A stretch of DNA of 64,000 nt from Isoetes taiwanensis. Lineage: Eukaryota; Streptophyta; Lycopodiopsida; Isoetales; Isoetaceae. The notes beneath the pieces are model-generated. The model made no database searches and was not told the origin of the DNA. It saw only the letters and a program-made list of their open reading frames with translations. The translations under genes were made by a program, and so were the position numbers. Location: the NCBI GenBank assembly GCA_021234155.1, contig JAJEKV010000197.1, positions 145,818 through 209,817 on the forward strand. Reading direction: 5' to 3'. The number at the start of each line of letters is the position of its first letter. The first letter of the stretch is position 1. Positions 13,701 to 26,929 of this stretch are shown here, in pieces.

Positions 13701-15589
13701 TGATGGGTGATTTACGGTAAAATATTTTATTAGGATATTCTAAATAAAAGGTGGTATTCAATGGTGATTTTGTCCGATGGAACAAAGCGTTGTTCACGCA
13801 TTCTAGTGTACAATACTTGTACAGCCTCATCTTCCAGCTCACTCCCATGTACTTTAGAGTTTGTCATACCGCATATTAAGCGTTTGCTGCGTGTTGTTCG
13901 CTTTTATGTACAAGATGTTACAACGAAAAATAAAGTTCGTTATGGAAATTTTACACTTAAAGTTAGACTTTTTTTAGAAGTTCCTATAAGATTTGAACTA
14001 TAAGGGGTTGCTTAAGAGGTCTGTCTGCCTACAAGAACCCGCGAACAAAAATGTTCATGCAAATGAATTGAAATTACTACTAAAGAAATATAAGTACAAA
14101 AAGTTTACTACTCTTTGTCGAACACTCACAAAAGAAATTAGAAAATGCAATTAGAGTTTCAGTCTTGAAATTTATATTAGGTAATACGTCACAAAATTGA
14201 CATGAGGGTGCGGATTTAAACTAATTAAAAACAAAATCACCCCACATTTAGAGATAAGATGTATTGTACATTTCATCAACGCATCATACGCGACACAATC
14301 GTGAATGTCTGCACGTAAACAACAATGATGGAATAAAACATGGTGATCTTTTCGCTTGGTATGTACCGCCAGATTCCACTAAAAGGTTCTATGGAGTAAT
14401 CTAACAATAATTAATTCAACACCAACTAATCCCATTCAGGATTGATGATTCCTCACGGATAGCTATATCAGCGAAGGTTATCTCCAAACAAAGGTGTCAT
14501 ATTTTTACCCGTGGGTTTGAAAACAATGTTATCCTTATTTTGTTGATACCTTTGTACCGCCCCTTCCCACGTAATCACCATCCGGCCGTGGCTTTGTGTG
14601 TGCCATGACAAGTCACTTTAATAATGTGCATCGCGATATGGAACGCCATTCGCCAGGATCAATATAAAGTCGCTGGATGAAGTTCGCTGATTCTTTTAAA
14701 GCGCCACAAAATTACCACATTATAAATTTTCTTGCCATCTCAGCCTCGAGTTTCTAATCACGGGTCAATGTTGACCATCACGAGTGGTGTTTCCAATCGG
14801 CGTAGGTGGATCAGGTTCGCCTGGGGCGCTGGCTTTATACGCGTAATTTTAAGGCCAAGAATAAAGGGATGGCGCCGGGCTCACTTGGTGGTGCAATAGT
14901 GGATGGCGCGTGCTTTTGGGAGGTGGGGATCACGGCACTGTAGTAGCTCTCCTTTCAGCTAAGAGCTAAATCCTATTGGAATTATTGCTTCCTTGCCACC
15001 ATGCATACACCGTCAGTAGCTATCGCAAGACTCGCATGGAGGCCACCACTTTGTTTGGTGAAGGTTGTCGCAGCCCCCTCGCGACTCATCTCGAGCATAG
15101 AAGTTAAGGCTTAGTTTCTATAAGTGGGAGTCCAATGCATGGTTCACTCGACAGGGTAACTTCCCTGGATCTCGACCACTCTAAAGGGCTCTCGCCAGGA
15201 CTCCGGCTCTTTCAAAGGCAACATGGACTCTTTCAGACGTAGTGGCAATTTCCCTCTAATTTCCTCGACCAAATGGGAAATGGCTGGCATAATCTCAGCG
15301 ACATTGCATATTTTGTAAGCTGGCTTCTATGTAGTGATGTGGAGTCCATGTATGCCTTAAGTTAGCTGCAGACCTTGTCATGTCAGCTTTCCAAGTGCCA
15401 TGCTTGACAGCCCATTTGTGTGCGTGATTCAGACTGCTAACTGGGTTGTTTCTTTAAGTTGCCAATTGCCTTCAAGCACCGCATTGAGGATTGTAATATC
15501 AGCTTGTAATTCGCACCGATACCTCAATTCTGCTCTGTTGTTTTTCATTCACCAATGCCCTGTGTGCCACCGACTCGAAAGCAGGCAAC
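13701..15589. other. Intergenic DNA with a hairpin-type repeat, no gene recognised
   Basis: Around 14,460-14,600 there is text (GGTTATCTCCAAACAAAGG ... TTTGTTGATACC, then CACGTAATCACC). It loosely resembles the hairpin repeat at 21,235-21,345 and its 3' flank (GTGATACC, GCGTAATCAACC). Nothing else is recognised. Confidence 0.4.
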
Positions 15590-16220
15590 CGCCTGTTGGA
15601 CCCATTCTTTGTTGATTGTGCCTTCCTCCTCACAGCCTCCCTTCTCATGGAAAAGCTTCTCCGTTGTCTTTGTCATTTGGTTGGATCATTTTTTACGCCC
15701 ATCCACTTGGTCCTCCCGTGAGAGCTCACCATGAGGGGTCAGCCAAGTTACAAAGTTTGGGCATGAGGCTTTGGGGTTTGGGTTCAGGTCGATGTGGTTT
15801 GATTGAGTCTCCATCCAAATTGGACGTATAGAGGTGGCTAAGTGATGTGGATGTTTGGGGTGTGGGAGATGAGGTTCAGGCAGAGATTGAGATAAAACCC
15901 AGGTGTTGCCTGAAAGGACTTCTTTATCTAAAACCAGAACTCAAAAACTACGTTTTGCATACAATTTGGGCCATGGAAGCAAAAACCTAGGAGACAATAG
16001 ATAAGAGAAAAGTGTTGCTCAAAGGATATTTGGACGCTTAGAATCAAAAGGGGGTCTCAAAATGTCGTTCGCGACAAAATGGGACTCAAAACTACGCTTG
16101 TATTGGCCAATTTGGGCCCGGCTCTATTGTCAAAGGATGTTTTGATGCTTAGGACCCAAATGGGTTCCCAAAACGTCATTTGCACAACAATTTGAGCTGC
16201 GGAAGCTGGGCTAATAGAAT
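15590..16220 (+). repeat. Dispersed repeat R3, copy 1 (inverted relative to 26,930-27,510)
   Basis: The reverse complement of 26,930-27,510 aligns with this block over about 600 bp. Shared phrases include TTTGTTGATTGTGCC, GATGTGGTTTGAT-like text, GGGAGATGAGGT and AGAAAAGTGTTG.TCAAAGGA. No protein family is recognised, and the two copies are clearly diverged. It may be a piece of an LTR element, but no terminal TG/CA or target duplication could be fixed. Confidence 0.7.
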
Positions 16221-17339
16221 AGGTAAGAGAATCGCTACCAAATTTCTCAAGCTAAATTTTGCCCTTGATGAGTAAATCAGCTACCTCCTTACAACCGCGG
16301 ATCCAGATCCCCCACACCGACTTAGTTCGCCAGCCTAAGTCAGCCTACACCACTGATCGTTTTTGCCGCCAGCTCTTGATCAATCAAATCGCAACCAAAT
16401 AGTACAAAGGTCTGAAGACTACCCAATTGTTACTACAATAAAGCTGCTCAACAAATCCAACCTATGCTCATTTAATCAGCTCTAACAAAGTTCTACTCTG
16501 TTCGTAATGGATTCTTTCCAAATGACCCACAAATCATTCTCCCCTTCTAATTCGTCCTAACCTTTATAATAGCAACTAGATTGCCACATCAAGATTTACT
16601 AGTACAAATCTGACTTTAAGGGCCTACCCCTTCCTCGATCAACCCCAAGCTAGCTACGGGCTGCTCACGCCTTACACGTAATCTTACAATGTGCCTTCTA
16701 AATCGAAGTTCTTCATGGGGATTTTTCCATTGGTTGAACTCCAACCAATAGGTTTATATATACATGGCCCTTTTAATATTTAATTTATCGTCAACTTATC
16801 GTACTCAAACATTTGCTAATTACATAATGCAAACACCCATTATACTAGTAACAACCATTGGTATCAAAACCTCGCTTTCCACAACTAATATTACTTAATA
16901 TTAGTGCCCTAGTAGTCGACATATCGCCCTAGCAATATTTGTCCCTTATTTCAGATTCCTTCACCATAGACCGACATACCAACATGGCCCACTAATTACA
17001 ACTACACAAGAATGCAACTAACAAGATTCCCCATGGACGCCCTTCAAGAGCACTGTGAATATCTCTTCCTCCTTTTTGACCTGGTCTCTGTTAACTTTAG
17101 ATGAGGAACCGCTTACAAATTCTCACTTCCTGTGGTATCCTTCTAAGACTGTCTCAAGCATCAACCGTATGTTCTACTACATTCTATTATGCTAGCTTGC
17201 TGAACTTTATCTAAAAGACGTTCTGGTGTTATAGAGGAGTTTAAGACGACGCAGATACTTTTGCGACTAACCACATTAGCAAGATCTAGTATAACCACCT
17301 TCAACTCAATTTACATGGAACACGGCGTATATATGGATC
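16221..17339. other. No gene recognised
   Basis: AT-rich DNA downstream (on the minus strand) of the Gypsy pol remnant. It could hold the 3' part or LTR of that element, but I could not find paired LTR ends. Confidence 0.3.
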
Positions 17340-18820
17340 CCAACTTCCTGCTCAACTCTTACAGGTCAAGTTTCCCCGGATCCTTAGTGATCCCAAAAGG
17401 CCCGAAGAAGTCAAGGGTACTTTAATGGCAGCCTAAAGATGTTCATTTTAAAGTAAAAATAAACTACTCTTAAGAAGATATAATCACTTCCCTTATAAGA
17501 GACATCATGCCTATGTTTATTAGCGACGCTCATGCCCTAACTTGAGCCTTTCTCAAGAAAGTTGTTTCAGATTGCCAAACATTGCATCCATATCATGGAG
17601 CATGGCGTAATCGCACTTCTGGCCTTGAGGTACGGCGCATACCCTGCATTACCGATTTCGAACCATCATAGCTACAAAGGAGTCATTGAATTCTCAAGAT
17701 GATGGCTATTATTGTAAGCAACGATAAGATAGATAATCCTCCCATCTAGACGGGCTTTTCATCGACAAACTTCTCGCAAATATATCTTCTTAGGATCATC
17801 AAGTATTCACTTCTACGGTTTTATCTCGGGTTCTGGTGGATGATTTCCACTACTTCATGTACAATCTATCTTTAATCCTTTCAAGGAGATCTCCAAAAGT
17901 GACCTGACTTTAGTATCTCGATACATACAATAGATGGCAGTCGCTAGAAATATATGTCAGATATAGGCAACCGCCATCATGTCCCGTGAGCTCTCCTCTT
18001 AATATAAATTTAGTATACTTGGTTAATGGGATCCACCACTACCAAAATTTGAGATGTTACCTACGGGTTGTGTGAATATAAAGTCCACACTCATGCTCTC
18101 CCGCATTCATTTATATAGGAAGAGGTTGTAAGCTAATCCTGGTTTTCCCAATGATCAACCTTTATAGCTTGACACACCAAAGCAATGGGCCAACAACCTT
18201 GACTTGATCTTGCAACCATGGCTGAGTAGACCCTCTTAACCAATTCATAGTAGTTTTCCATTCACCTCGTGTCTGTACTTTTTGCTAAGTATCATAGTGT
18301 TTCATGTAGAATTGATTCCCAAGATTCCCACCAAAGGAACATAACCTTCCTTTAAAAGACAATCCTTCTTGTCACCCACAGCCCCCGAAGCTTGATCTAA
18401 TGCTTCTGACTTTGTTAATCCTAGGGATATGCATCTTCACCCTTTGCATAAGATCATTTCCCAAGGTTGTTAGAGTATTTATATGTTACCCTTGATAACG
18501 ATCGCATAACCGGATTATTCTTTTTCCAAGTATATGCTCAATGGTAAAATGAAACTCATGGAGGAATATAGCCATCTAGCTCAGTTCTCGCTAATCTCTA
18601 TTGACTTTGCAAGAACCTTATCCAAGTTATGGTCCATAATGACGATAAACTTATGCCTACAAAGATGTGGCGCTTTCTAAGGGTTTGCTACTAAGCCACT
18701 ATGGTAATTCGGCTTTTGCTCTTTATGGAGCATTTTGATTTCCGGGGTCAAAGATAGATGTACTGTATTTCCAAAGAAGTTCTGCCAATCTAGGAGATGC
18801 CAATAAGGGTTTGTGGGAGG
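17340..18820 (-). pseudogene. Ty3/Gypsy pol remnant (RNase H to integrase)
   Basis: On the minus strand, in the correct order, I read an RNase H-like segment with KFIVIMDHNLDKVL followed by ARWL (about 18,550-18,680). It resembles the family's WRH...F.VITDH...KYL...ARW pattern. An integrase zinc-finger/core entry with LQPLPI and then a TKYTKFI segment (about 18,010-18,130) follows. Last comes a possible GPF-type integrase C-terminal segment (about 17,370-17,440). Stops and frameshifts are dense and the catalytic residues cannot all be placed, so the element is long dead. Assignment to Gypsy rests on domain order and these short matches. The reverse transcriptase and LTRs were not found. Confidence 0.6.
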
Positions 18821-19560
18821 TTATCATTTATGCCTAACACACCAAAATGGCAAATCAGGCCTATAAGGTGTATGTGAATCTTGTAACCTTGGTAAGAAAC
18901 GCTAACTCTTGAATCTAGCATTCAAGCCTGGGCTCATTCAGTCTTTATAGCAAATGGTTTTCCCTCTTATCTTGCTTGCTATGTGTAATCCAAGATAGGG
19001 TTGTTTTCTTGAAAATGAACAAAATATGTTATCATTTATATATCCATTAATATTATGAGGGGCCAATCAAGTACTGCCGAAATAGGATTATTTGGGTGGG
19101 CATGAGCGAAGCTTATACATCTATACCGAGTTTTTAAAGGTCTCGTGGTCGGGTTTCAGGTTCAGCCAGCCTTCAAGTTGATTGCTACAAGTCCCAACAA
19201 TGCAACATCTTTTCTGGCCTCATACATCAGCCTTTAAAATTATTAGTTGATTGATTTTGACTCTTTGATCAAAATTTGGGGGCATTGGCAGCTCATTTGA
19301 GCATTGTAGTAGATTGCTCATATTTCTGTATCTCTTTTCTATTTATCTCTATTCTTGTAGTAGATTTTTATAATAAGCATTCATGGATTTTCTCCATTTA
19401 GAAGCCTGAATCAATTCTCTATGTTTAAATGAAAAAGGTGCTGGGATTTCTCCTGTAATACTAACTAAATAGAAGAAGAGAGGGTCCTATGAGTACCAAA
19501 GTTTCAGATTATAATATTTGATCCATATGGGATCTTCTATACCTAATTTTTTAATTTGAT
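18821..19560. other. No gene recognised
   Basis: This may contain the reverse transcriptase side of the neighbouring minus-strand Gypsy remnant. I could not read any RT motif in it. Confidence 0.3.
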
Positions 19561-20780
19561 CCATGGGGGATCTATATGATGTAATTTTTACATTTGATGA
19601 ATGTAATATCTTTTATCTCTCGAAAAAAACGGGGGAAAAGAAAGAGGTAGAGCTTTCCATTGACATTGAATTCTACGGTAGAATAAAGAAAGTGTCAAAG
19701 CTCAAGGTCTATCTTGTATTTTGGGATCCAAAAAATAGTAAAACAAGCTATGCAAATACAGTGAAAATTATCTCCCTTTCTTCATTTCTCAACTACATTG
19801 TTGCTCAACAATTTGTTCTTACCCAAGCGGCACTCGGATTGAAGCTTGAGATGTTGCTCCATTAAACTCATACTCCCAACCCCACCTATTCTGATTGAAG
19901 CTTGAGAAGGCGAGAAATGCACAAGTCTCTCAAGAACATAACCCGAGGAGAACAGGGAAAACAACAGGTAAAAAATTTAAAATTTTATTGGTATATTCCA
20001 ATCGAGCAAGTGATATATGACCAATTGCAAGATAATTTTAGACTTGATTCTCATTCCCACAAGATATTATGGGCAAAGGATTCTGAAGCATTTGTTCCTT
20101 CCGAATTTATTGAAAGGGATTTTAGATACCGTGATTATTCCTAAAGCAGCATCAACTACTGGATCCACTAGAAAGTACATGATGGGTGTCGCACTCCAAA
20201 AGGGGCCCCCGGAATAACCGTCGAAGGTTGGTGATTCAAACAGGAGGTGGTACTCATATTACTCTATCTTCCATCAAGGCAAACAGTTAAAGGATCTTCC
20301 ATACAATTCAAGACTCCAGCATTAACAACAAATCTGCATGAAGTTAGGCCAAAGCAGAGCAGTCCAGATATAGGGAAAGCTATGGGCTGATCCGGGGCAG
20401 CATGCAGCCCTACCATTAAGCAATCATGCGAAAGCTAGAATCCTCAAGCCCTTTGTCAGGCCCCGTTTCTCCCCGGCAAGGGCCACCATGCTCCTCGTTG
20501 TTTCACCTACCACCGGGATCATGCTGTCATTCCACTTCTACCTCCTTTCTTCCCACCACCTAATCAGATGCAGAGGGAATTATGCCCCGGGGCCTTTTGA
20601 ATTTGCTGTATTTCCCATGGCGTAGCGAGATGTGTTTTAACTCCGATTGTCAGGATGATCATCTTCCTCATGGAAACATGGGAGCATGCAGGACATATGC
20701 TACCCCACTTTCCAAGATATCGGGCCAAGCATCACTTTTCAATGATAATCAATCTTCCGTAAGAGGGATTGCAGCCTGGC
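19561..20780 (+). repeat. Dispersed repeat R1, copy 1 (direct copy at 23,870-24,310), with two short open frames
   Basis: Phrases such as AATTTTATTGG, GCATTTGTTCC, AAAGGGATTTT and GAAACATGGGAG.ATGCAG occur here and, in the same order and strand, at 23,870-24,310. Two open frames lie in it, 100 codons at 19,563-19,865 and 80 codons at 19,902-20,144. Both are rich in Lys, Phe, Ile and Tyr. I do not recognise either product. The second copy of the repeat does not keep the frames open, which argues against a shared protein. Confidence 0.55.
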
Positions 20781-21234
20781 ACTGTGGAGGTACCGCAAAC
20801 CGCAATACTATCTCTCTTGTGGTGCAACTGCCATCACAGATATATATCAAGAGCACTAGTAGGAGTTGAGCTCCCAAATTCCCGAAGGAGGATACCGTGA
20901 CACAACCCCCACACCTCCAGCCCTGCACGACCACCAACGAGATCCACCGGCCAGACCGCTTAAGTCTCCTCATGTCAGCTACCGCCTGTGAGCAGGCCAT
21001 GTCCACATCCTCACGACCAGAACAACACCCATCACGCTTGTCCGCAAAGATTGACCTCGAAGAGCCCAAGAGCCGAGATGCGAAACCTATAATGTGATGG
21101 TACGGGCTCAAGAGAACCAAAGAACTCCCATCAACCGCTCAGACATTGATCCTCCCATGAATGACGCCTCCATATGTCTATGCATTGTATATAGCCGCTT
21201 ATGGCACTCTAACATTGAGCGCTTCGCCATAGTG

Positions 21235-21311
21235 GTATCACATAGAGTCATCAAAACAAGGGTAACGCGATTTCAACCCCGTAAAATATATTTACCCTTG
21301 TTTTAGTGATA
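21235..21311. repeat. Long hairpin with 13-bp perfect arms
   Basis: AAAACAAGGGTAA at 21,253-21,265 is the exact reverse complement of the bases at 21,292-21,304. Outside these, GGTATCAC (about 21,235) pairs with GTGATACC (about 21,306). This gives a stepped stem around a 26-nt loop. It looks like a small foldback or MITE-type element. No target-site duplication was clear. Confidence 0.7.
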
Positions 21312-22759
21312 CCTTTCGCTGACACGCCTTCTTGCGTAATCAACCTCCTCGAACGATCCATTCTGAGAACCTGGCTTTGCACACCATACCGAGGGTTCAA
21401 CTATATATAGACCCTACTTTTTTTCTAAGGGCATATTTTGAATTGCCCTTTTTTGGGAAGGTTAAACTTTTATCACTCTTTTATTTCATGGGTACAATGT
21501 AAACCTCTTATTTACCACAAAATTCAATAAAATATCATCATCTCCATCTTATCAAAGCACAATTTATAGAAAACAAAGCTATATGCATGAGTTCAAGAAA
21601 GATTAGAGTACTAAACAAGACAAGGCAGTTAACTTAAGATCAAACACCAAACAACTTTCACAATTCCCCAATACGGCCCTCTCAGATTCATCCATTCATT
21701 GTAAATAGATGACCAATCAACTTCTTCCATATTGATTGTAATTGTGATTTTTTCATTCTTTGGTCATTCCCAGACGAGGTGCCATCTAAGTAATAAATGG
21801 GTATCAACAGTATGCATAGCAGAAAAAATAGAGTTAAAAAAAGGAAATGTCTATATAATATGAATAATCATCATATAATACAGCTTTTTTCATAGCAAAA
21901 GAAAGAAAGATTTTATAAAGCATGAGCTACCTGGCCTCAATGGTCGGACAATTGGATGCCTTAATGTAACAGAATTCAACTCATGAAATCAAGCCAAAAT
22001 TTGTTGAATTCATGGACGTATAACAAAGAATGCAAAAAAACAGAATGGCAAAGTTGGTAAAGGCACTAACTCGGCCGTGGTAATGCTATGCACTAATTTC
22101 GAATAATATAATCCTTCGGTGCTTGAGAAGAAGATCGTGCAAAACTCATCTACTCAATTTTTCTAGCAAAATGCCCTGTAATTACAGCCTCCTTCGCTTC
22201 CAAAATTGTATCGCATCTTTATCCACATTTTGCGTACCAATAATTTTAAATTAAAGCCCAATATTATGAATTAGATCATCAAATCTCCTCACGATTCACG
22301 ACCGACATGCAAATGAAATTCCCATCCATCTTAAAGTCATAATTTGATTACGAATGAATTTGATTGACTAATATCGCATGCCGCCACTAAAGTGCTGAAG
22401 AAAAACAGAAAGTACTACAACATTCTGCTTTCTTCCTCTTGACTTTCCCCGGGCCACTTCCACCGCCAAAATGGTCTGCTCAATGCTGCCTTTCCAATTC
22501 TTCCCCACTTTTTTTTCCACCTCCTTTTGCTTCGAAATTGGCTTTTGTCATAGGAATTTTCACAAAACAGCCTGTCGCTATATATATTTAACGATATTAA
22601 ATAATTTTATGTCAAATCATTGCCCTTATTCTAAGTCACCATAATTTTTTGCCCTTCCAAGGGAAGGGCATTTTTTTATGTGACCCCTATTTAATGCCTA
22701 TAAATGTTTTCCCCTTCTTTAAGTGGGGAGGAGACCAGTTTATAAAGTGCATCTATGAA
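21312..22759. other. No gene recognised
   Basis: AT-rich DNA with homopolymer runs. No coding similarity, RNA gene or clear repeat boundary was found on either strand. Confidence 0.35.
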
Positions 22760-23560
22760 AGTTGATCATTGATCTCAGGAGATACTTTCTAGCGCATCTT
22801 TTAGTGAACCAACCTGCTAAGCATATCACGAAAAGAATCACACCATGTTTTATTCCATCTGGATGTAAATTAACTGATTATCCTGGCATCTTAATAAAAT
22901 ATTCTACCAATGCAGAATTAATCATTAATTTTCCTTATTATGACTACCATAGCTACTGCGGAGTTTAGACACTATGGTGCACTAGAGATCCATCTGGGTT
23001 CAACTATGTGCCTCCATTATTTTCCCACTTCTTCCCCCTATTTCCTCCGTTATTGGATTTGAAGATTTAAGGTCGAATTTGATTATCTAAGGCATTTAAT
23101 TTTTTGTGAAAGATCTAAAAGCGGTTTTATAAGAACAAAATACAAAATTTTGCATTGATCAAGAAATTTCAAGGTTCTATTGGGTTCGCTTTGTTTGTAA
23201 ACTTATCAACGGCCAGTATAATTGCAATTTACTTTCAAATATTTTAACAATTGATTTCTCCTTTCTTTTCTATTCATTCATTTCAAACCCGCTTTGATCT
23301 AAACAAGACTAATTTAGGTATATGTTTAATTGCCGCTAGTTTCAATTGCTTCAAGGTTTCTGCAGCATCCCAAGCTTCAATCAAAGATTAATTTTATTTC
23401 GGACTCAATTTTTGTTGACTGGTGTTTGATCTCGGGCACAAGTTTAGAAAAACCATTTTCAATGATTTGCATGTAACTTTAAATTCTGAAAACATGACTT
23501 TCTGAAATCTCAACATATTTTCAACGATTCAAATGTATTTATGAATATCTCAGGAAGAAA
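22760..23560 (+). repeat. Dispersed repeat R2, copy 2
   Basis: This is the partner of the minus-oriented copy at 13,020-13,700 (see there). It contains a 68-codon open frame at 22,762-22,968 without recognisable motif. The match becomes clear from about 22,850 and continues past the GCACTAGAGATCCATCTG phrase near 22,980. Confidence 0.65.
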
Positions 23561-23869
23561 GCAGCTTTTCATCTAACAAACTAATTTATTACGCAAGCTC
23601 AGTGTTCTTTTTCATCAATTTCTTTGGGTTTTGATCATTTTCTACTAATAAGATGCCTATTGGGGTTCAACCAAATGCTGAAAATCATTCTACCCTTTCC
23701 CTCAGCGACATTGCCAAGAATTTTTCACCTGCTGCAAGCATTCTGCACGTTTGAGATGCCGTGGCTCATGTGAAATCTACCATACTTGGCCGCCACGTCT
23801 CGCTTGATGCCATGAAGCTCTCACAAAATATCTCAAGAATGGGACTCAAAAGACCAGAACTACGAGGAT

Positions 23870-24310
23870 AAAAAAATTAAAAATTTTATTGGCAATCTAA
23901 GATATTTTGGACGGTGATCTGGGCCCTCATGACATGTTGATTCCTCAGGCATTTGTTCCCTCTGGGATTCTACTAAAAGGGATTTTTTGGACAAAAAGAT
24001 AGGACAAATATTTTGCCGGTGTCTCTACCTCGCTCATGTCCCCTGCTTCTCCATGAGAATACACGCCTGCCTCCATGGGCTTGCCTCAGCCACCATTGAC
24101 CACACAAGATGTTGTTTTCGCTTTCTCCTTCTATTGCCACCACTGGAATCAAGGGCCGTACCATGCCAAAGAATAGGAATTGTGGAAAGAAGATTGTTTC
24201 AACTCGACGGCCATGATATGGACCTCATCTCTATAGAAACATGGGAGATGCAGACTCATGCTACCGACTTGCCATGATACCAACATTACTTTAAATGATC
24301 AAGACAGAAA
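23870..24310 (+). repeat. Dispersed repeat R1, copy 2
   Basis: This is a direct, diverged copy of 19,970-20,780. It is shorter because internal pieces are missing. Confidence 0.55.
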
Positions 24311-25069
24311 GGGGGGGCACAAGGGTTTCGCCCCTACTATGGGACAACCTAAGATAGGTCAATCTTCCCCGCAAGAGGGACAAAAAGAATCCCAGACATA
24401 TGGGTGCACGTAAACTCGTAGTCCTAACCCCTTGTGGTAGCCTACTACTCTTATGCCAAGAGTAACTTCTATCACATCCATTTAGATGGAGATAGGCTGG
24501 GACCCCTATGTTTCCATCTATAAGGATGACATACATAGTACGCGGTAGTAACTCTCCTCGAACTCCGATCAATGAATGTTGATATGAGTAGGCTCTTCAT
24601 GCGTGATACTTTGGAATCGCGAGGTAGTGGGCAAACCCTTAATAGGTGTTAATCTGGCACATGGGTGCGATAATGCTAGAAGCTGTGCAGGGCGGAATCA
24701 ACCCCTCATGTGCGATTCTTTCAAATTTGCAAAGTAGGCGGACAACTTTTCATGGGTGATACTTTTGGACCTGGTACATGCTGGAATTGGTAGTAGGTAA
24801 AGGAATAAGCCCTCACGGGTGAAACTCTTTTGAATTGATAATAGGTGGCAAGAACCTCGCTATAAACAAGCAACCGGTCAATGTCAATGTCAATGCCATG
24901 GGCTGAACATCCCATGGGATTTGACCCTGACCCAACAATGTGTTGTGGAAGGTGTTCTACGTAGGCGAACTTGCCATGAGCATTAGGTCAGCTGCTGGCC
25001 AGGCATTTGCTTTGGCTTGTGACATCTCCTCTATTCTAATTTGTATTGATGGGGCCCGCAAAACACATT
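24311..25069. other. Intergenic DNA with phrase repeats, no gene recognised
   Basis: Phrases like TCATG.GTGATACTTT and CCCTCA.G.GTGA recur around 24,600-24,830, as in a degraded tandem array of about 100-bp units. No coding similarity was found. Confidence 0.35.
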
Positions 25070-26440
25070 TGGTGCGTAAGAATCGGGAGGGGAGAAAGGA
25101 AGGAAGGAAGAAATTTTAACGCCCACTCTGAACCTAACGCTGCACCGTATCAAACAAAGGGGCATAAGCCCTACTGTAACGAGGCCAGCCCAAAAATGCA
25201 CTCGCTACAACACACAAATAAAGAAACCGGCAACCTAAAAACAGAGCCCGTATATGCCGCATCGCCCAGGATCACCTACCATCAGGATCCTAATGATAGC
25301 TTGGCCTCCCCCAAGACACTACCCATTTCCGCTAGGTGGCGAAATAAGACTGACATAACTCTCTTCTTTCCACCGAAAGCCGGCCGGGGTCAAATCTTCC
25401 CTAAACGAAGGCCCTTCAAATGATCGCTTACAAACAAGATAAAAGTAGCCGGAAAGAGCATCCCAAAGCAAACCAAGAGATACTCAAGGCCGGGCCAGAG
25501 CCGCCCAACTCACAATGAAAAGGATGCCGCCGCCGCGAAAGGTGCATCACCGACCGGAAAGAGGCCTCGCCCTCAGAGTGTGCGAAGCAATTCGGCTCTT
25601 CACCTACAATACGCCAGGCGCTTAGGGCGCATGCATGTTCTCAGGGCCCTACCAACTCGGCGAGCCTTCTGCATGGGGCGCGGCAACAAATCCTCGTTGT
25701 GACCGCGGCGTATTGAGACCGGTTCATCGCCCTGTGCATAGCATCGCCTGCAGAAAAGCCTATAAAGGCCCACATGGTCGCGAGGGCCCCGCGACATCAG
25801 GAACATTATTGTGGACTGGCCGAAGCCGTACCGCACCAGCAATAACTCCTTTCAAGAAGCTGCGACCGCCGCCAGCGTATGCTCTGCGGAGAATACCCAG
25901 AGCCGACCTACGTATCCCGGCTAAGTATCCCGGCGGCAAACATCGATCTCGAAAGCATCAACTCGCCCAAGCAGCCAAGATGCACCGTAAATATGGGCCG
26001 ATGGGAGTCGGGACCCAAAGAAGGGGGCTGTTCAAGGTATGGCTCATCTGTGGAGTCATAGACGGTCTAAGCCGACGCCGGAGTGCCCTGAATCAGTTCT
26101 TTATCGGCGACTTCCCCTAGCTACGCTTTAATCTTCTTCCTCGGGTCAAGGCCGCATTGTGGCAAAAATCGCAATGCGCCGCCAGGCCGAATCAATGATC
26201 CCAATCGGGTTTGGTTGAAACTCGGTCAATCCTGGCCTAAGGTGGCGTAAGACGTTGCCGAAGATTGACCGAGGCCACAAAAAAGCAGCTGCGAGGCCGA
26301 GAAACGACGGCTACAGGGAGTGGTTGTAAAAATGAGGCCAAATTAGAGGCCGGCCGAATTACAGCCGGAGTGCGAATCCAGGCCTCACGATAAGAGGCCA
26401 CCGGCAGCCAAAACTATCAAACCAAACTATGAAAGATGTG
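25070..26440. other. GC-rich island with open frames of unknown origin
   Basis: This block is markedly richer in G+C and in CpG than both flanks. It is packed with GAGGCC/GGCCGG-type words and has a 161-codon open frame at 25,635-26,120 on the plus strand, with a shorter overlapping one on the minus strand. High GC lengthens chance open frames, and I recognise no domain in any frame. It may be an unclassified transposon, an unmethylated insert or transferred DNA. An 11-bp perfect stem (CTCGGTCAATC) lies at about 26,220-26,273. Confidence 0.5.
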
Positions 26441-26929
26441 CCATGAGGGCGAGGAGGGGAATCTATGTGGTGGACCTGTACAGGATCGAAAGCAGATATG
26501 CATGTGGTCAAGCACTTCTAGGTGGGAACAAGATAGTGTATACGAGAAGGTCAACCTGCACTACCCAATCACTCACTTGCACCGGTTTGACAGTTTTCAA
26601 TCCCCTGAAGCTCCTCGTGATACCCTCGCTAGCCTAATTGATTATGAACATGCAGAGGCTTGGTTTTTGATGCTCACATGACTTTGGAAGGGATTTATGC
26701 ATCTTTACGCTGGTACACGTTAACCGGGTTGATGTGCTCGGATTGTCGCAGCTTGCTTTGGGAGAAGCCCTCGGGAGGGGACCTCGGGACTACAACCTTC
26801 CCACGAACTAGTGGTTTGATGTTGAGTAAGAAACACAAACGCTAGATCCGCCAGTACATACATCTCCGCTTACTTACACGCTGGCCGAGAGTACCGCTAT
26901 TTTAAGGCTAAAAGCTATATCGGGCAGAA

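Noticed and set aside
25635-26120. 161-codon open frame in the GC-rich island as a gene
   Set aside because: High GC content lengthens random frames, other frames are open too, and no domain or splice context is visible.
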